From NCBI GenBank assembly GCA_029204225.1, contig CM055104.1:25435285-25499284 (forward strand): a stretch of DNA of 64,000 nt, given 5' to 3'. Source of the DNA: Diphasiastrum complanatum. Taxonomy: Eukaryota > Streptophyta > Lycopodiopsida > Lycopodiales > Lycopodiaceae. This document shows, in pieces, positions 21,121 through 32,905 of the stretch. The first letter of the stretch is position 1, and each line of letters opens with the position of its first letter. Under the pieces are notes generated by a model, which worked only from the letters and a program-made list of their open reading frames with translations, was not told where the DNA came from and searched no databases. Position numbers and translations under genes: made by a program.

Positions 21121-23584
21121 TATCCCCTTCCTTTAATGTGAAACGTCCTCGTGAACATATCATCTTCATTTTGAGGATTATTCGCGAAACATTCTTGTTC
21201 GTCAGATTTTCGTTAAGGCAAAAAGATATTTCCTCATATTGTTCGTCCTTTAGATATTTCTTCGTCTTAGAGAATATGTGTCTTGCTGTTTCTTTAATTG
21301 AATAGGTTGTTTTGAGTTGATCTTTGAATTGTTGACAAAATCTGGAATCAAACTTCAAAACATAAAGACTGAAGAGTTCATGATAGGCCATATTTACATT
21401 AATCAGCAACCTTGCATCGTCGAATGCACCGAGATCCGCAACACCTTGAGGTTTGTACAGTTGAAACTGCGACTTTCGCTTCCAAAAATGTCGCTTATTG
21501 TCTTCGTTCCTCAAAAACTGGAATTCTTTGATTCGAATATATTCAAGAGCATACATAGCCGAAGAGCCTATTATAACTCTGCTGATCCGAAAGGTACGAC
21601 CTGGAATTTCCCCTAGATTATGCCCCAGCAGAGACATCCTTTCTGCTCGATAGAGAGCTGGGCCCATAACCAGAGAAAATCGTCCTTGTCCCAAGGTCGC
21701 TTCCACTCATCTAAGGCGATGCCTACTACGCCTGGTAGCATCATGTAATCCACATGCCATTGCAACTCAATATTAAATGCATGTGGACACCATTTCCAGA
21801 AGCATTCAGCAAATGCACGGAATCTGTCAGCACATACCTTCGACTGAATGCGTTGTACTCGCCTTGGCTGTGTAGATGCAGTTGCCAAATCTTGAGTTTG
21901 CAACTAAGCAGCCAGATTCTGGTCATCCAATTGCTGCTTGCGATCTGACAGCTCATGTTTGAGCTTGTCAATCTTTGCGACTACTTCCAAATACTCTTGA
22001 TGGTCTGAGGCTCCGGAACAGGATGGCACAGCTTGAAGTTGATGTGTGAGGTCGTCAATACAAAGCAGGGCCTGAAGATATTCTTTGTGTGAATGGGGCC
22101 CGCTGCAAGATGGGGTGGCTTCACTCGAGAGCTCCTTCAGCTCAGCCAACTCTTCCTCGACAAGTGTCTTCGCATCCTCGAGCGGTTGCAAAAACTCAAC
22201 TCGAAAATTTTCTAGCATCTAGCCTTGGAGCTGGTTCAGCTTTGTGAGGTCGACTGTGATTGACCATGCCTTGGTGCTCAAAGAAAGAGCTGCTTCTACG
22301 TTTACTCGCGTCATTCGCTCCTCCTGTAAATATTTTTGGAGAGCGACGTTGTGTTGATTTGCAGCCAAAAGTTGCTGCTTCAAAGAATTATTTTGAGTCT
22401 GAAAATTGTCAGACTTGGCCTCAATCGTCTTATTTGTCTGCTTCAAAGAATCAGCTTCTTTTATTACCATCTGAAGCTATGTTTTGAGAGAACGATTTCG
22501 TTCAATCAGCTCCGTGTTGTCTGATTCGAGCGAATCGATCTTCTCGTAGGACTCCTTTAGAGAGTCTTGGCATCTCCTTTCTGAGTTGACAAATTCCATG
22601 GTGATTTTTTGGTGGTACTTGTCCAACTCATAGACCTCAGCCACTAAATTCTTGGCTTTCTCTGTCATGGTTCGAAACCACTGGTTCGTCTTCATCTTCA
22701 ATAGGTGCCCCAGTGTCGCCTTCAGCAGTTGCTCGAGCCTTTTCAGATGTATCGGATTAAGTTGCATCATCATCAAAGATAGATGCACTCTGCTGTTTCT
22801 AGGATGTGGAAGCAGATGTTGGCTCTGAAGAATCAGCAGCAGCATCAGCTCCATCTGTATCCATTGCCAGGGCTGGAACTATATCTAGTTGGGATGGTGC
22901 AGCAGCGGTGGTAGATGCTACTTTGACTGCTGGTGCAACATCTGATGTAACTAGGATAGGAACAGACAGGAGGTTGGAAATATCAATAGGCTTTGGAGAC
23001 AACATCCTTCCTGTCAGCATGGTTTTCTCTTGCTCGGTCAAAATGTCAAAATGGGCACACAATCTAGAAACATGTGCTCCAACGCCAGAAAACTCTTGGT
23101 GCTTAATCCACCGCAAAAAAGCCTTGTATGTAATCACACCGAAGCAAACATGATTTTCAGCTAATGCGTCCAATATATAGCCAAAATTTTGGACCGAAAT
23201 TGTTGCATCCGCATCCGTATCTGTCAAAAATATTGCTTGATTGGCATCTTTACAGAACAGTTTGAATGTCGTATCTCTGATCATTGAAATTTTGTACCCC
23301 TTCGTGGGTACAAAACAGTTGCTTAGAAAGTGGGCTGCTTCATCCATTGAATCTTTGTTTGTCGAAACCATCTTTCCATCCAATGGTAATCCGAGGGCTG
23401 TGCAAAACAGGTCTTCAGTAATGGTTAAAAAATTGCCTTGCACATGAACTTTGAAGTCCACCTCAGAGATGGAGTGGATGGAGTTCACAAATTCAATACT
23501 TACTTCAGATAAGATTATGGAAGGATTTACTTTCAGATCACCCAACCTGCATTGATCATGTACCAGACCATAGCGTCCTGACAT
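21116..23584 (-). pseudogene. Accessory 3' ORF of a Ty3 element: N-terminal domain, coiled coil, C-terminal domain
   Basis: The first frame (23584 to 22799, 261 residues) contains VHVQGNFLTITEDLFCTALGLP, then KGYKISMIRD and YKAFLRWIKHQEF. This resembles the 'putative plant transposon protein' domain, which I recall as a retrotransposon-associated ORF. After a frameshift the coding goes on in another frame as heptad-rich, Lys/Glu/Leu-rich sequence (about 22680-21910), a probable coiled coil, with in-frame stops at 22477, 22219 and 21904. A last frameshift near 21650 leads to a C-terminal part with FAECFWKWCPHAF and EWKRPWDKDDF. The final TGA overlaps the first bases of the LTR, so the ORF fills the element up to its 3' edge. 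Two frameshifts and three stops make it non-functional. Its N-terminal domain recurs at 32518-32900. Confidence 0.65.
21121..21134 (-). promoter_or_regulatory. Polypurine tract of the Ty3 element
   Basis: The minus strand reads AAAGGAAGGGGATA, immediately before the LTR edge. It overlaps the last codons of the upstream ORF. Confidence 0.65.
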
Positions 23585-23624
23585 GGTTCATGGCAGGATT
23601 ACCCAAGGGAATCAGGTAGCAAAT

Positions 23625-24430
23625 GAAAAGAAGAGACAAGTATGTGTCTTTTCAAGTGGCTTGTGCCGATGCCATCAAGAGAGTCGACGATAGGGAAAGC
23701 ACTAGTTTGGACTTTGATAACTCTGACTAAGAGAGACGACGCCAAAACAAATGAAGATCCAAACAACATCGTTGACACAATCATATCTGCCATAGAGAAA
23801 TTGCATACCTAGAGCAATGAGCAATTCAGAAAGCTCACCACTGACCTTATCGCGACTGTTGACCAAAAGCTGAAAGGCTTGCAACCAGGACCCACCCACG
23901 CCTATCCCATAAGAGAGTCCACTTGGTGTCCACACTGCACTGACAACCACACAAGAAATGAATGCCCATAGTTGAGACAAAGGTTAGAGCGGCCCACACA
24001 ATATTTTCAGATCTTTAATCTGAGCAATCATGACACAATTGACTACAGACAACCTACGCAACCAAGCAGCACGCTCAACACCAAATCTCGTCCCATTGGA
24101 AAAACAACAAGGTGCCTTACCCCAACCATCACCTAGATTGGCATTACCACCTATTCCTCCAAGAACCCAAGGATTAGTAGTGAGAAATCCGCAACTAGTT
24201 GCCCAGTAGTTGAACATGGTCAAGGTGACCGAAGAACCCTACTATCTCGAGGAAGAAGCACCAGACTCTGTCCCAGTGCATTTAATAGACGGAGAAAATG
24301 GTGACTTAATACCGATCTATGCGAATCAGCTTCATGGTACAAGATTTAAAACTCCCATAAAATGTTATGGATGTGGAGAGAGTCATAGGATTGCTGAGTG
24401 CCCTAACAAGTCGCAAGGCAATTTTGTACC
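23625..24430 (+). pseudogene. Ty3-type gag fragment, inverted relative to its neighbours
   Basis: The plus strand gives gag-like sequence with two zinc-knuckle-like motifs: CPHCTDNHTRNECP near 23932-23970 and CYGCGESHRIAECP near 24364-24405. In-frame stops occur near 23730 and 23810. On the minus strand it is bounded by the accessory ORF on the left (starting at 23584) and by RT/RNase H on the right, exactly where integrase would be expected. An inversion or independent insertion must have occurred. Confidence 0.6.
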
Positions 24431-25706
24431 ACTTTGTCGAGATTCTCTAGTTTCGGCACTCCTCAACTTGACACTAGCAAAGGCTATGGCGTGTAACATT
24501 TTTGGTTCCTCAATCTGGAACAAGGCACAATTTAGGGCCAAAGGTCTAGCAGCAACAATAAGATGGAATTCTTTGTCCCATTTGGGCGGTCTGAGAATTG
24601 GTGATTTCGTCAAGGCATCTTTCAGATGATCAAACACATACTGACACTCCTCAATCCACAAGAAGGGTTTATCTTTTGCAAGGAGCTCTACTAAAGGCAA
24701 AGTGATTTTGCTATAATCTTTTAAGAATCTCCTATAATACCCTACACTTCCTAAAAAGGATCTGACACCTTTTACATTAATGGGGGCAAACATCTCTCTA
24801 ACACCCTGGACTTTAGCTGGATCGGTAGTTATCCCTTCTTTGCTTATAACATGTCCAAGGAGAATACCGTATGGAACCACAAAAAGACATTTCCTAGGAT
24901 TTAGTGCTACAGACTTTTCTCTGCACATTTCAAAACATTCCTTGAGTACTCTGATGTGATCTTCAATATTGTTGGTTGCTATACAGATGTCATCCATAAA
25001 CACCTTAATGTGCTCAGACACCCTGGTTTCCAAAGGATTCATTCATAAACCTCTACGTGCCCGGGGCATTACAAAGTCCAAACGGCATGACATGATAAGC
25101 ATATGTGCCAAATGGAGTTGTAAAAGTCGTCTTAAGCTTATCTTCAGGAGCTATGGCTATTTGGTTATAGCCCGTGAAACAGTCCATAAAAGTATACATC
25201 TGCTATCCAGCTAATTGATCAAACATTTGGTCGATGAAGGGTAAAGGGAGCAGTCTTTTACAATACTCTTGTTAAGGGGTTGAAAGTCCACACAAACTCT
25301 GATTTGCCCATTCTTCTTAACTTTAGGTACAATTGTCGAGCACCATTCAGTATTGGTGACAGGGAATATAATGCCAGCATCCCTCATTTTCCGGATTTCC
25401 TCAGCTACAGGTGTCATGAGCTAACCTTCTTTGTCGTTCCCTGACAGGCTTTACATCAGGTGTCAACAAGATTCGATGAACTGCTATGGCTGGTGGTATA
25501 CCTTTAAAGTCATCATAATTCCAAGCAAATACACCCTTTGCACCTACCAAGAAATTTGATATCAGCTTTTGGGGCTCCTTGTCTAGGTGAACACCGACTA
25601 ACAACACTTTATTCTCGTTATGAGCGTCACACATGATCTTCTCTGCATCGGCGTCTCTAACACATACTAAAGGTTCACGACCCTCGTACTGTTCAATTAG
25701 TAGCAA
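24383..25706 (-). pseudogene. Ty3 reverse transcriptase-RNase H, broken
   Basis: Minus-strand segments in order: a pre-RT linker (25706-25401), the RT start with KKNGQIRVCVDFQPLN near 25300, a decayed middle with TFTTPFGTYAYH-type remnants in another frame near 25110, then an open 220-residue piece (25042-24383) with the catalytic box as VFMDDICIA, LGHVISKEGI and FLGSVGYYRRFLKDYSKI, followed by the start of RNase H (LRSAE). Frameshifts lie near 25410 and between 25210 and 25045. Real homology ends near 24430, where the inverted gag fragment begins. No protease or integrase is attached. Confidence 0.8.
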
Positions 25707-27297
25707 GGTTTCTACACACTAACAACCTGTACGCAACTTATTTGGAAACCTCAATTGACTGCTGGTCGGGATAATAAGTCGTAGGTAGAATTAAGGGCCG
25801 CCAATAAAGTTTGATGAGACAAACATAAATTTGCCACATGTCAGTTCACAAGTTGGCAAATTTATGAGGACACGGGCCTCAACAGGTCGCAGGGTAGCCT
25901 GTGGGAGGGTGGGCGCGAGTCAGGAGTAATCGGGCTCAGATCAGCCTATGAGATGGATGCACACAAAACAGAGAACAAGCTGCAGGCTGGCCTCTTGCCC
26001 ACTACTGTTTTTCCTTGAAGCTTCAAGAATCAAGAAGTTCTGATTTCTTGAATCAATTTCATCATTCACTCAAGATTGATTCATCACAAAGAAATGAGGA
26101 TGAGAGGAACAGCCGCAGGCAGCAGGGGAAAGGACACGAAACAGGAGTAGGGCACTAATATGCAAGGCAGCAAGGAGGGCGGATACGGAGTGCTAGGCAG
26201 GGAGTCGCAGATCAAAAACGTGGACAGGTGGGCCAGAATGAGTCGCAGTTAGAACTAGAAAAAGGTTCAAACAAACCAGTGATCCATAAAGTTTACAAAA
26301 TGGTGTCTAATCAGCGATGGAGGGCTGGTTTTTTTTTTCTTCAAAACTATTAAATGGCTTCTGTCTTGCTGCAAACTGATAATGGATAGGGATCACAACC
26401 CTCACAAGAAGGTAACGGGCCATAGGCAGATTAAGAAGAGGTAACAAAATTGCAGGCAGAGAATGGAAGGGAAGGAGCCACGAGCAAGGAAATTGGTAAC
26501 ATCAAATCCGCAGGTAAGGAGAAGGGGGGCAGCCAAGAAGAGGAGTAGGGTCGCTGGCAGGTTCAGGTAAGAACAGATCACAGGGCAGGGTTCTTCCCAG
26601 CAGGAGATAAGGCGGAGGTAGGGATGGCCTTGTACATAGCAGAGAATGAAGTGGGCCTTAAGCAAATAATAGAGCAAGGTTTCAGGCAAACTGCAATCTT
26701 CGAAGATTATTTAATAACCTTTGACTTGTTCAAAATTGACAATGGACAGGGCATTCATGGGTTTGAAGTAATGATTTGCAGTTTATTATAGATCAGAGAC
26801 CTTTATGAAGCATAAAGAACTATCCCAACATGAATCAAGATACTCTCAAGATAACAATTCCTTAGCAGGGAACAATCACAAGTGATTCATAGACTTCTCA
26901 AACTTAAAAACACAATTAATTACAAATAGAATCACAAGAAAGTGATTCAAACTTTTCTAAAGCAGTTAGATATTAATCACACTCCAATCCTTACAAATGG
27001 GATAACAAAGCTTCTCACAGTTTCAATACCTGCAACCACAGGGTTGGAGGCTGCAAAGACAAGAAATAAATCTGTTAATGGACAACAAATGATCTCCTAA
27101 TCCCCACAATCTGCAAACAAATGTCAGAGACAACAAAGAGATACAAAATGAAGTCCCACAATAGTAGGGTCTGCAATCACAAGATAAGAGACTGCAAAAG
27201 CAAACAACACCAAATCTGATTCCACAAATGAAATGGTGAAAACACAATAAAGGTCAAACCAGTGAATCAATAGCAGTGAAATGGAATAGGCAGCAAA
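25707..27297. other. Unassigned stretch between two Ty3 elements
   Basis: I see no gene. The minus strand is T- and C-rich with short CTGCAA/CTTGC-like words in 25.9-27.2 kb. It may be leader or LTR sequence of the plus-strand Ty3 element that follows, but no primer-binding site or second LTR copy was found. Confidence 0.35.
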
Positions 27298-27401
27298 GTG
27301 AAAGAGGCTGAGAGTGGAGGCACCAAGCACAACAGCTTCCTCTCCTTCCTTCTCGCTTCACCTTCTCACCAAGAGCTCTCTGCACATAAGCTTCTCTACA
27401 A

Positions 27402-27495
<94 letters not shown>

Positions 27496-28509
27496 AGAGT
27501 TTATTTCAATAACTTACTCGATAAACCCGAAACAGGACCTAAACCTGAACTTCCTAAGACTCTTGGTAATCTAGATCCATATCCTAATCCTGACTCAGAT
27601 CCTGAATCAGATTCTGATCCAAATCCGAATCCGAATCCGAATCCCGATCTTGATCCAGATCCAGATCCAGATTCTGATCCTGATCCTGAACCCAATCTTG
27701 AACCAAAAATGGGCCCACCTCAACCACGATTCAATTCTAGTTTAAAAATCAAGTATGATTACTTCAAAGGGACCTGTTCCGATGACGCTAATAGCTATAT
27801 CTCCCACTTTGAATCCATTGTTGTTTCCAATAGTGAGGGAACGAATGCAGACAAACTACGCATATTTCCTAGTCTGATGTAGAAACAAGCCCGCATTTGG
27901 TACAACCCAATGAATCGTGCTGCCGTTAACACTTGGGACCTGCTAAAAGAAGCCTTTATCACCTAGTTTTGTGAGATTGGTTACTCTACCCGAGTGCTTG
28001 CACGACTGAACTCTATTCAAAAGAAAGAGAAGGAGTCATTGAGAAGGTACACTCGAAAGATAGAAAACTTAATTGGAAAATTGGTGGGTGTTTATCTTGT
28101 TGCAATGCAGATAGAATGGTACCTTGTAGGGCTGCCAAGTAAGATTGACAGGTATTGTCGACAAGGACCCATGAATACCTTGGACGAAGTTATTGCAGCA
28201 TCAAAAAATTACGAAATGTCAAAGATTGCTCGAAAGCGTCATTCCAGCAAGAAGACAAAGAAGAAGTCATCTGTTTTATTTGATGATTCAAGTTCAGAAG
28301 AAGATTCATTCGATAGCTCGGAGTCATCAAGTTCCAGTACTGATTTTGACACGGAGAGCTCAAATTCTTCTGAAGATGATAAGAACCACAGGAAGGAGAA
28401 AAAGACTAAAAAGAAGTCCAAACCTTCCAAAGAACCACTCAAAAGATTGACAGAGTTTGGAAGAAGAATATTTCAGATCTGTCAAAGATTTAAAAGTACA
28501 AATATCTGA
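27298..28509 (+). pseudogene. Ty3 gag, decayed
   Basis: One frame with in-frame stops at 27880 and 27964. It begins with low-complexity sequence: a (CT)n run read as Ser-Leu repeats, then Asp/Asn-Pro repeats at 27588-27705. Gag proper starts near 27715 (PPQPRFNSSLKIKYDYFKG) and includes YISHFESIV, ARIWYNPMNRAAVNTW and SIQKKEKESLRRY, the normal order of the Ty3 gag core. A Ser/Glu/Asp-rich and then Lys-rich linker follows (28240-28440). The true start codon is unclear because the ATG at 27298 lies upstream of the microsatellite. Confidence 0.7.
27406..27493. repeat. (CT)n microsatellite
   Basis: An uninterrupted CT run of about 88 bp at the front of the gag frame. Confidence 0.97.
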
Positions 28510-29698
28510 AGTATCGGATAAGCGGTAGAAAGCACCTTCTACTGATCCAAATATCTGGTGTACAAGACGTGGAGCTCCAAGTCACTCTAACCATGAATGT
28601 AAAGCTAAACAAGTTTCTTATGTTGAGAGTGCAGACGTAGATGTTCTGTATGTTTATGAAACAGATCTGGAGGAGCATTGCCGTTATGTTCAAGGATCAT
28701 CTACACCAGCATTGTAGCCCAAACCAAAATTTGGACCAAAGCGCTTTGTACCTACTCAGACGGTGAACTCAAATCAAAAGACTATTTATGCACCAGTCAA
28801 TCTACTGCCGAAGAAGCTGGCGGGCAACTGTTATAATTGTGTCGTGCAAGGCCATTATTCACCTAATTTCTCGGAGCCTCGCCGACCAATCGACTATGTC
28901 CCGTTATGTTCAAACTGCTCGGGGGAAGGACATCTAGCTGCAGATTGCCCAAAGCCTGAAAGTCGTAGGTGCTGTACAAATATGTTCAATCTCTAGGTGC
29001 AGAACCAGAGATAAAAAAGAAGCAGAAAGATGCAATCATCCAGAGGATTGAATGCTCTGACGAAGGCACTCCGTTGGTCACTAATACCAATTGGCCAAGT
29101 GATACGGAAGATGTTTGCAAAGTTTCTACTCTTAGCACTTTAAAATCACCCAAACCAACGAAAGAGAGTTTAGCTAAGACTCGGAAGAATAAGCAGAAGC
29201 ATCCGACAAAGAAGTTGAAGACCAAGTCTCTTACTCAAAAAGACTAGAAGGACAACTCTGATTATGACAGAAATGCTGCCAAGTTATTTAAGAAGGATGT
29301 TGTTGAGGAAGCAAAAACTCTAATCGAAGAAGAATTTAAAGCCAACCCACTTCAAAAGAAGGTCACTTTTTAAGAGGACGAGGAAGTTCCATTAAGTTCA
29401 AAGTTATCCAATGTTGTCGTAGACTTCAGGTTGTAGACAAAGAAGCAGTATGATTTTGTTTTCGATATTGGTTCCTTAAGGCCAAATATCACATTTGAGC
29501 GGACAACAACTATTATCAGAAGCAGCTGAAGAGTCTATCTCAGACACGTAGGAAAAAGAAGATTTCTCTACCTGAGATATCCCTCCTTGCCGTTGACCTT
29601 GGAGACCTAGGAGCACCAGAGATTGACTCTTGTCCGACAAAGAGAAACAATAATACATGGACCTGCTCACCGAATATCACGATGTTTTTGTCTGAACT
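28510..29698 (+). pseudogene. Ty3 gag zinc-knuckle region and protease linker, decayed
   Basis: Three zinc-binding-like motifs in series: a degenerate one near 28550 (WCTRRGAPSHSNHEC), CYNCVVQGHYSPNF near 28830 (last Cys replaced by Phe) and CSNCSGEGHLAADC near 28913. Then comes a Lys-rich linker (28985-29245) and stop-ridden sequence to 29690 in which a retropepsin would be expected; FDIGSLRPN near 29463 may be its remains. Several frame changes occur. Confidence 0.55.
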
Positions 29699-31000
29699 AT
29701 GGAAGATTTAAAAGGCATTAACAAGAAATTTGGTCAACATCGAATTGACTTGAAAGGAGCGGTACCAATACGCCAACGCCAATATAAGCTCAATCCTAAG
29801 TATTCATTGTTGGTCAAAGATGAATTTGACAAATACTTAAAGTCAGGAATTCTTTATCTAGTACTCAGCAGTGAATGGGTTTCCCCTATAGTGGTTGTTT
29901 CGGGAGGATCCGGGTTTGTCAAGACTTTCAAAAGCTTAATGCTGCGACTCATAAAGATGATCATCCTTTATCTTTTACTGATATGATTCTTGATCAAGTT
30001 GCCGAAAATGAAAGATACAGCTTCCTTGATGGATTCTCTGGCTATAACCATGTTTCTATTCGAGAAGAGGACCAGTCCAAAACAGCTTTCACAACTGATT
30101 GGGGTACTTACGCCTATAAGAAGATGTCATTTGGATTGTGTAACGCGCCAGCCACATTCCAGAGAATGATGACTGTTATTTTTCAAGAATATCTACGCGT
30201 ATTCCTAGAAATTTCAAGTTATGGATGACTTCTGTGTTTATAGCTCAGAAGCCACTCATCTTTCTAAATTGTGAAAAACATTGCAGAGATGTAGAGAGAC
30301 TTCACTGTGTCTCCATCCTGAGAAGTGTTATATTGGTATGCCAGAAGGAATACTACTCGGACACAAAATATCAAAAAGAGAAATTGAAGTCGATAAAGAT
30401 AAGGTGGAAATAATCTAAAATTTGAAAGAGCCGACAAACTTGTGAGAATTCAGAGGATTTCTGGGTCACGTTGGCTATTATAGACGGTTCATTCAAGATC
30501 ATGCATCTATTGCTGCACCGCTAACACACTTGTTAAAGAAAGATATTTACTATGAATGGTCTGCCGATTGTTACTAAAGCCTAAAACATAAACTCTTGGA
30601 CGTCCCAATTTTGAGACCTTTTGATTGGTAAGGACATTTCATGTTTACATGGATGTTTTGTCATTTGCAATTGGTGTTACCCTAAGTCAGAAAAATGATG
30701 AAAAACAAGACTATCATGTCTACTATGCAGGGGGCGTCAGTTAAGCATCTCAGAAAAGAACTATTCAACGACGGAACGTGAAGGATTCGAAATGAATTTT
30801 TCAGTGAGGAAGTATATTCCTTTATCTTCCATGTTGACCATCATGCGCTAAAACATCTAGTTAATAAACTAGATCTTTCGGGCCGAATAGCTAGATGGGT
30901 GCTTTTGATGCAGGAATTTGATTATCAAGTGGAGGTACACCAAGGGAAGTACCACACTAACACAGACTATTTATCTCGCTTAAATACAGGATCCGTTACT
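29699..31000 (+). pseudogene. Ty3 reverse transcriptase and RNase H, decayed
   Basis: RT starts as KFGQHRIDLKGAVPIRQRQY (29725), shifts frame near 29890, then gives CQDFQKLN, YSFLDGFSGYNHVSI and KMSFGLCNAPATFQRMM. The catalytic box near 30218-30236 reads VMDDFCVYSS. The C-terminal RT and RNase H (30240-30890) survive only in pieces across frames (FHVYMDV, where an Asp is expected in place of the Val), then HHALKHLVNK and the conserved GRIARWVLLMQEFDYQ and YHTNTDYLSRL near 30880-30990. The order RT-RNase H-integrase identifies it as Ty3. Confidence 0.8.
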
Positions 31001-32518
31001 AAAAATCTAAGTGATAAATTTCTTGATGAAAATATTATGTTATTATCTGCTGAAGATTCATTATATCCCGACATAATTGATTATCTTCAAAATCAAAATT
31101 ATCTACTTCTTTTTTATCTTGAACAAAAGACGATATTCCAACATAAGATTGCCTATATGATAAGGAATAACGTACTTTACAAAATGGGACATGATGAAGA
31201 GCTTCGCAAATGTCTTGAACTGATCAATATTTTGAAGGTTATTAGAGCCATGCATTCAAAAGATGCAGGTGGACACTTTGTAGTAGTAAATATTGTAAAG
31301 AAGTTCTTAAATGCTAAGTACTGGTGGCCAACGATGTACAAAGATGCTGCAATCTTATGGGGTATAATTGTACCCCATTATTCCTTATCATATAGGCAAT
31401 CTTATGTTGGAATATCGTCTTTTGTTCAAGATAAAAAAAAGTAGATAATTTTGATTTTGAAGATAATCAATTATGTCGGGATATAATGAATCTTCAGCAG
31501 ATAATAACATTTGAAAAATGGGGTATTGTACTTCGTTGGACCGATAAAGCCTATCACTCACTATACTAAAAAAAGTTATATTCTTGTAGCAACTGACTAT
31601 ACGACTAAGATGGTCGAAGCGGAAGCAACTAAAAGGAATGATGCAAAAATTGTTGCAGAGTTTCTCTTTCGGAACATTATAAACCGTTACGGTTGTCCAT
31701 TGGAGTTAGTAAGCAATAGAGGTACACATTTCTTAAATGATACGATACGCTTGCTTACTAAGCACTTTATGATTAAACACCGAAAGACAACTTCGTACAG
31801 TCCAAAGGCTAATGGCTTGACTGAGCGAGTCAATGGCATTTTGTGTAAGATTCTAAATAAGATCACCATAGCGCACGCATCTGATTGGGATCAAAAATTA
31901 CCTTCTTTCCTATGGGCGTATAGAAATGTCAAAAAGGTGACCACAAAACAAACAACATTTTATCTGGTTTATGGCATGCACCCGATATTGCCGATAGAGT
32001 TTGAAGTACCAACATATCGTGTACAAATTGAAACTAGATCTGATGAGCAATCGAGCTTAGATGAGAGATACTTAGCGATCGAAAAACTAGAAGAGAGTCG
32101 TAAACAAGCATTGATTGATATGACAAAAATTCAGTTGAGCTGGAAGAAAGCCTTTGATACTACGATAAAGAAGGTTGTTTTGCGCAAGGGAGATTTTGCT
32201 CTTCTGTATGATAACTGTCATATCAAGTTTCCAGGAAAGTTACATACTCGTTGGATGGGTCCATATAGAGTTATTGAAATCTTTGATAATGGATCCCTTC
32301 AGCTAGCATATCTAGAAGAAAATTTACAGCCAACGAGAGTAAATGGTTCCCACGTAAAGAAATATTACGTGTATATACCAGCCAATGTCAATCGGAAAGT
32401 GCGCAGCAGGCTGAATTTGGAGGAATTTCAAATGTTAGCTAATCGCTGTGGACTCGGCTATACTCTGATAGTTGATCCATCTACAGTTCTGATCAAAGCT
32501 AGTAACGAGTTCGTTTAG
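30899..32518 (+). pseudogene. Ty3 integrase
   Basis: 30899-31444 covers the tail of RNase H and the N-terminal integrase region (HSKDAGGHFVVVNIVKKFL, WWPTMYKDA); the usual zinc-binding CxxC is lost (VPHYSLSY). After stops at 31442-31510 the catalytic core is open from 31511 to 32518 (335 residues): ATDYTTKMVEAEA with the first Asp, then LVSNRGTHFLND, where the second Asp is replaced by Asn (normally SDRGTHF), and KANGLTERVNG with the Glu. A GKLHTRWMGPYRVIEIFDNGS segment near 32235-32300 is the C-terminal GPY/F-type domain. The lost second catalytic Asp means this copy is inactive. Confidence 0.8.
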
Positions 32519-32905
32519 GGCTGATTGAGGTCACGGACGTTGTAGTTTCATTGCAGGTCCGAGGAGCGAGGATGGATATCTCGGAGGTAACTTTTGCTGC
32601 TGCGCTCCATTTACCAAGTGAAGGCACAACACCTCCAACTTTATCCAGGGAGGATGTTGACGAGGCAAATCTCTTCCATGACAATCTCTATATGTCGAGT
32701 AAGGGATGATTTCCATGATCAGAGACGCGGCCCTGAGGAACTTCTGCAAGTATTGCAACCAAGTCCTATTTGCAACGGACGCGAACACAACAATTGCAAT
32801 GACAAATATTGAATATTTGCTCTCGGCTATTAAAGGAGATCAGATCAATTTCACTGCCATTGCCTTCAAAGCCTTCCATAAGTCAATGAAGCATGGCAAG
32901 TATGT
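32518..32905 (+). pseudogene. Accessory 3' ORF of the Ty3 element, homologue of the one at 21-23.6 kb
   Basis: Directly after the integrase stop, in another frame, come VSLQVRGARMDISEVTF, then ALHLPSEG, a one-base break near 32707, MISMIRDAALRNFCKYCNQ and FKAFHKSMKHGK. These align in order with HVQGNFLTITEDLF, ALGLPLDG, ISMIRDTTFKLFCKDANQ and YKAFLRWIKHQEF of the other copy. Only the N-terminal domain is left; the sequence is cut near 32905, where an LTR begins. Its place after integrase is where other Ty3 lineages carry envelope-like ORFs. Confidence 0.65.

Noticed and set aside
21116-23584. Reading the accessory Ty3 ORF as a true envelope gene
   Set aside because: I see no signal peptide or transmembrane segment, and the middle is coiled coil; position alone does not make it an envelope protein.
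27501-27695. Gly-Ser-rich minus-strand ORF
   Set aside because: Antisense of the Asp/Asn-Pro codon repeat in the Ty3 gag.
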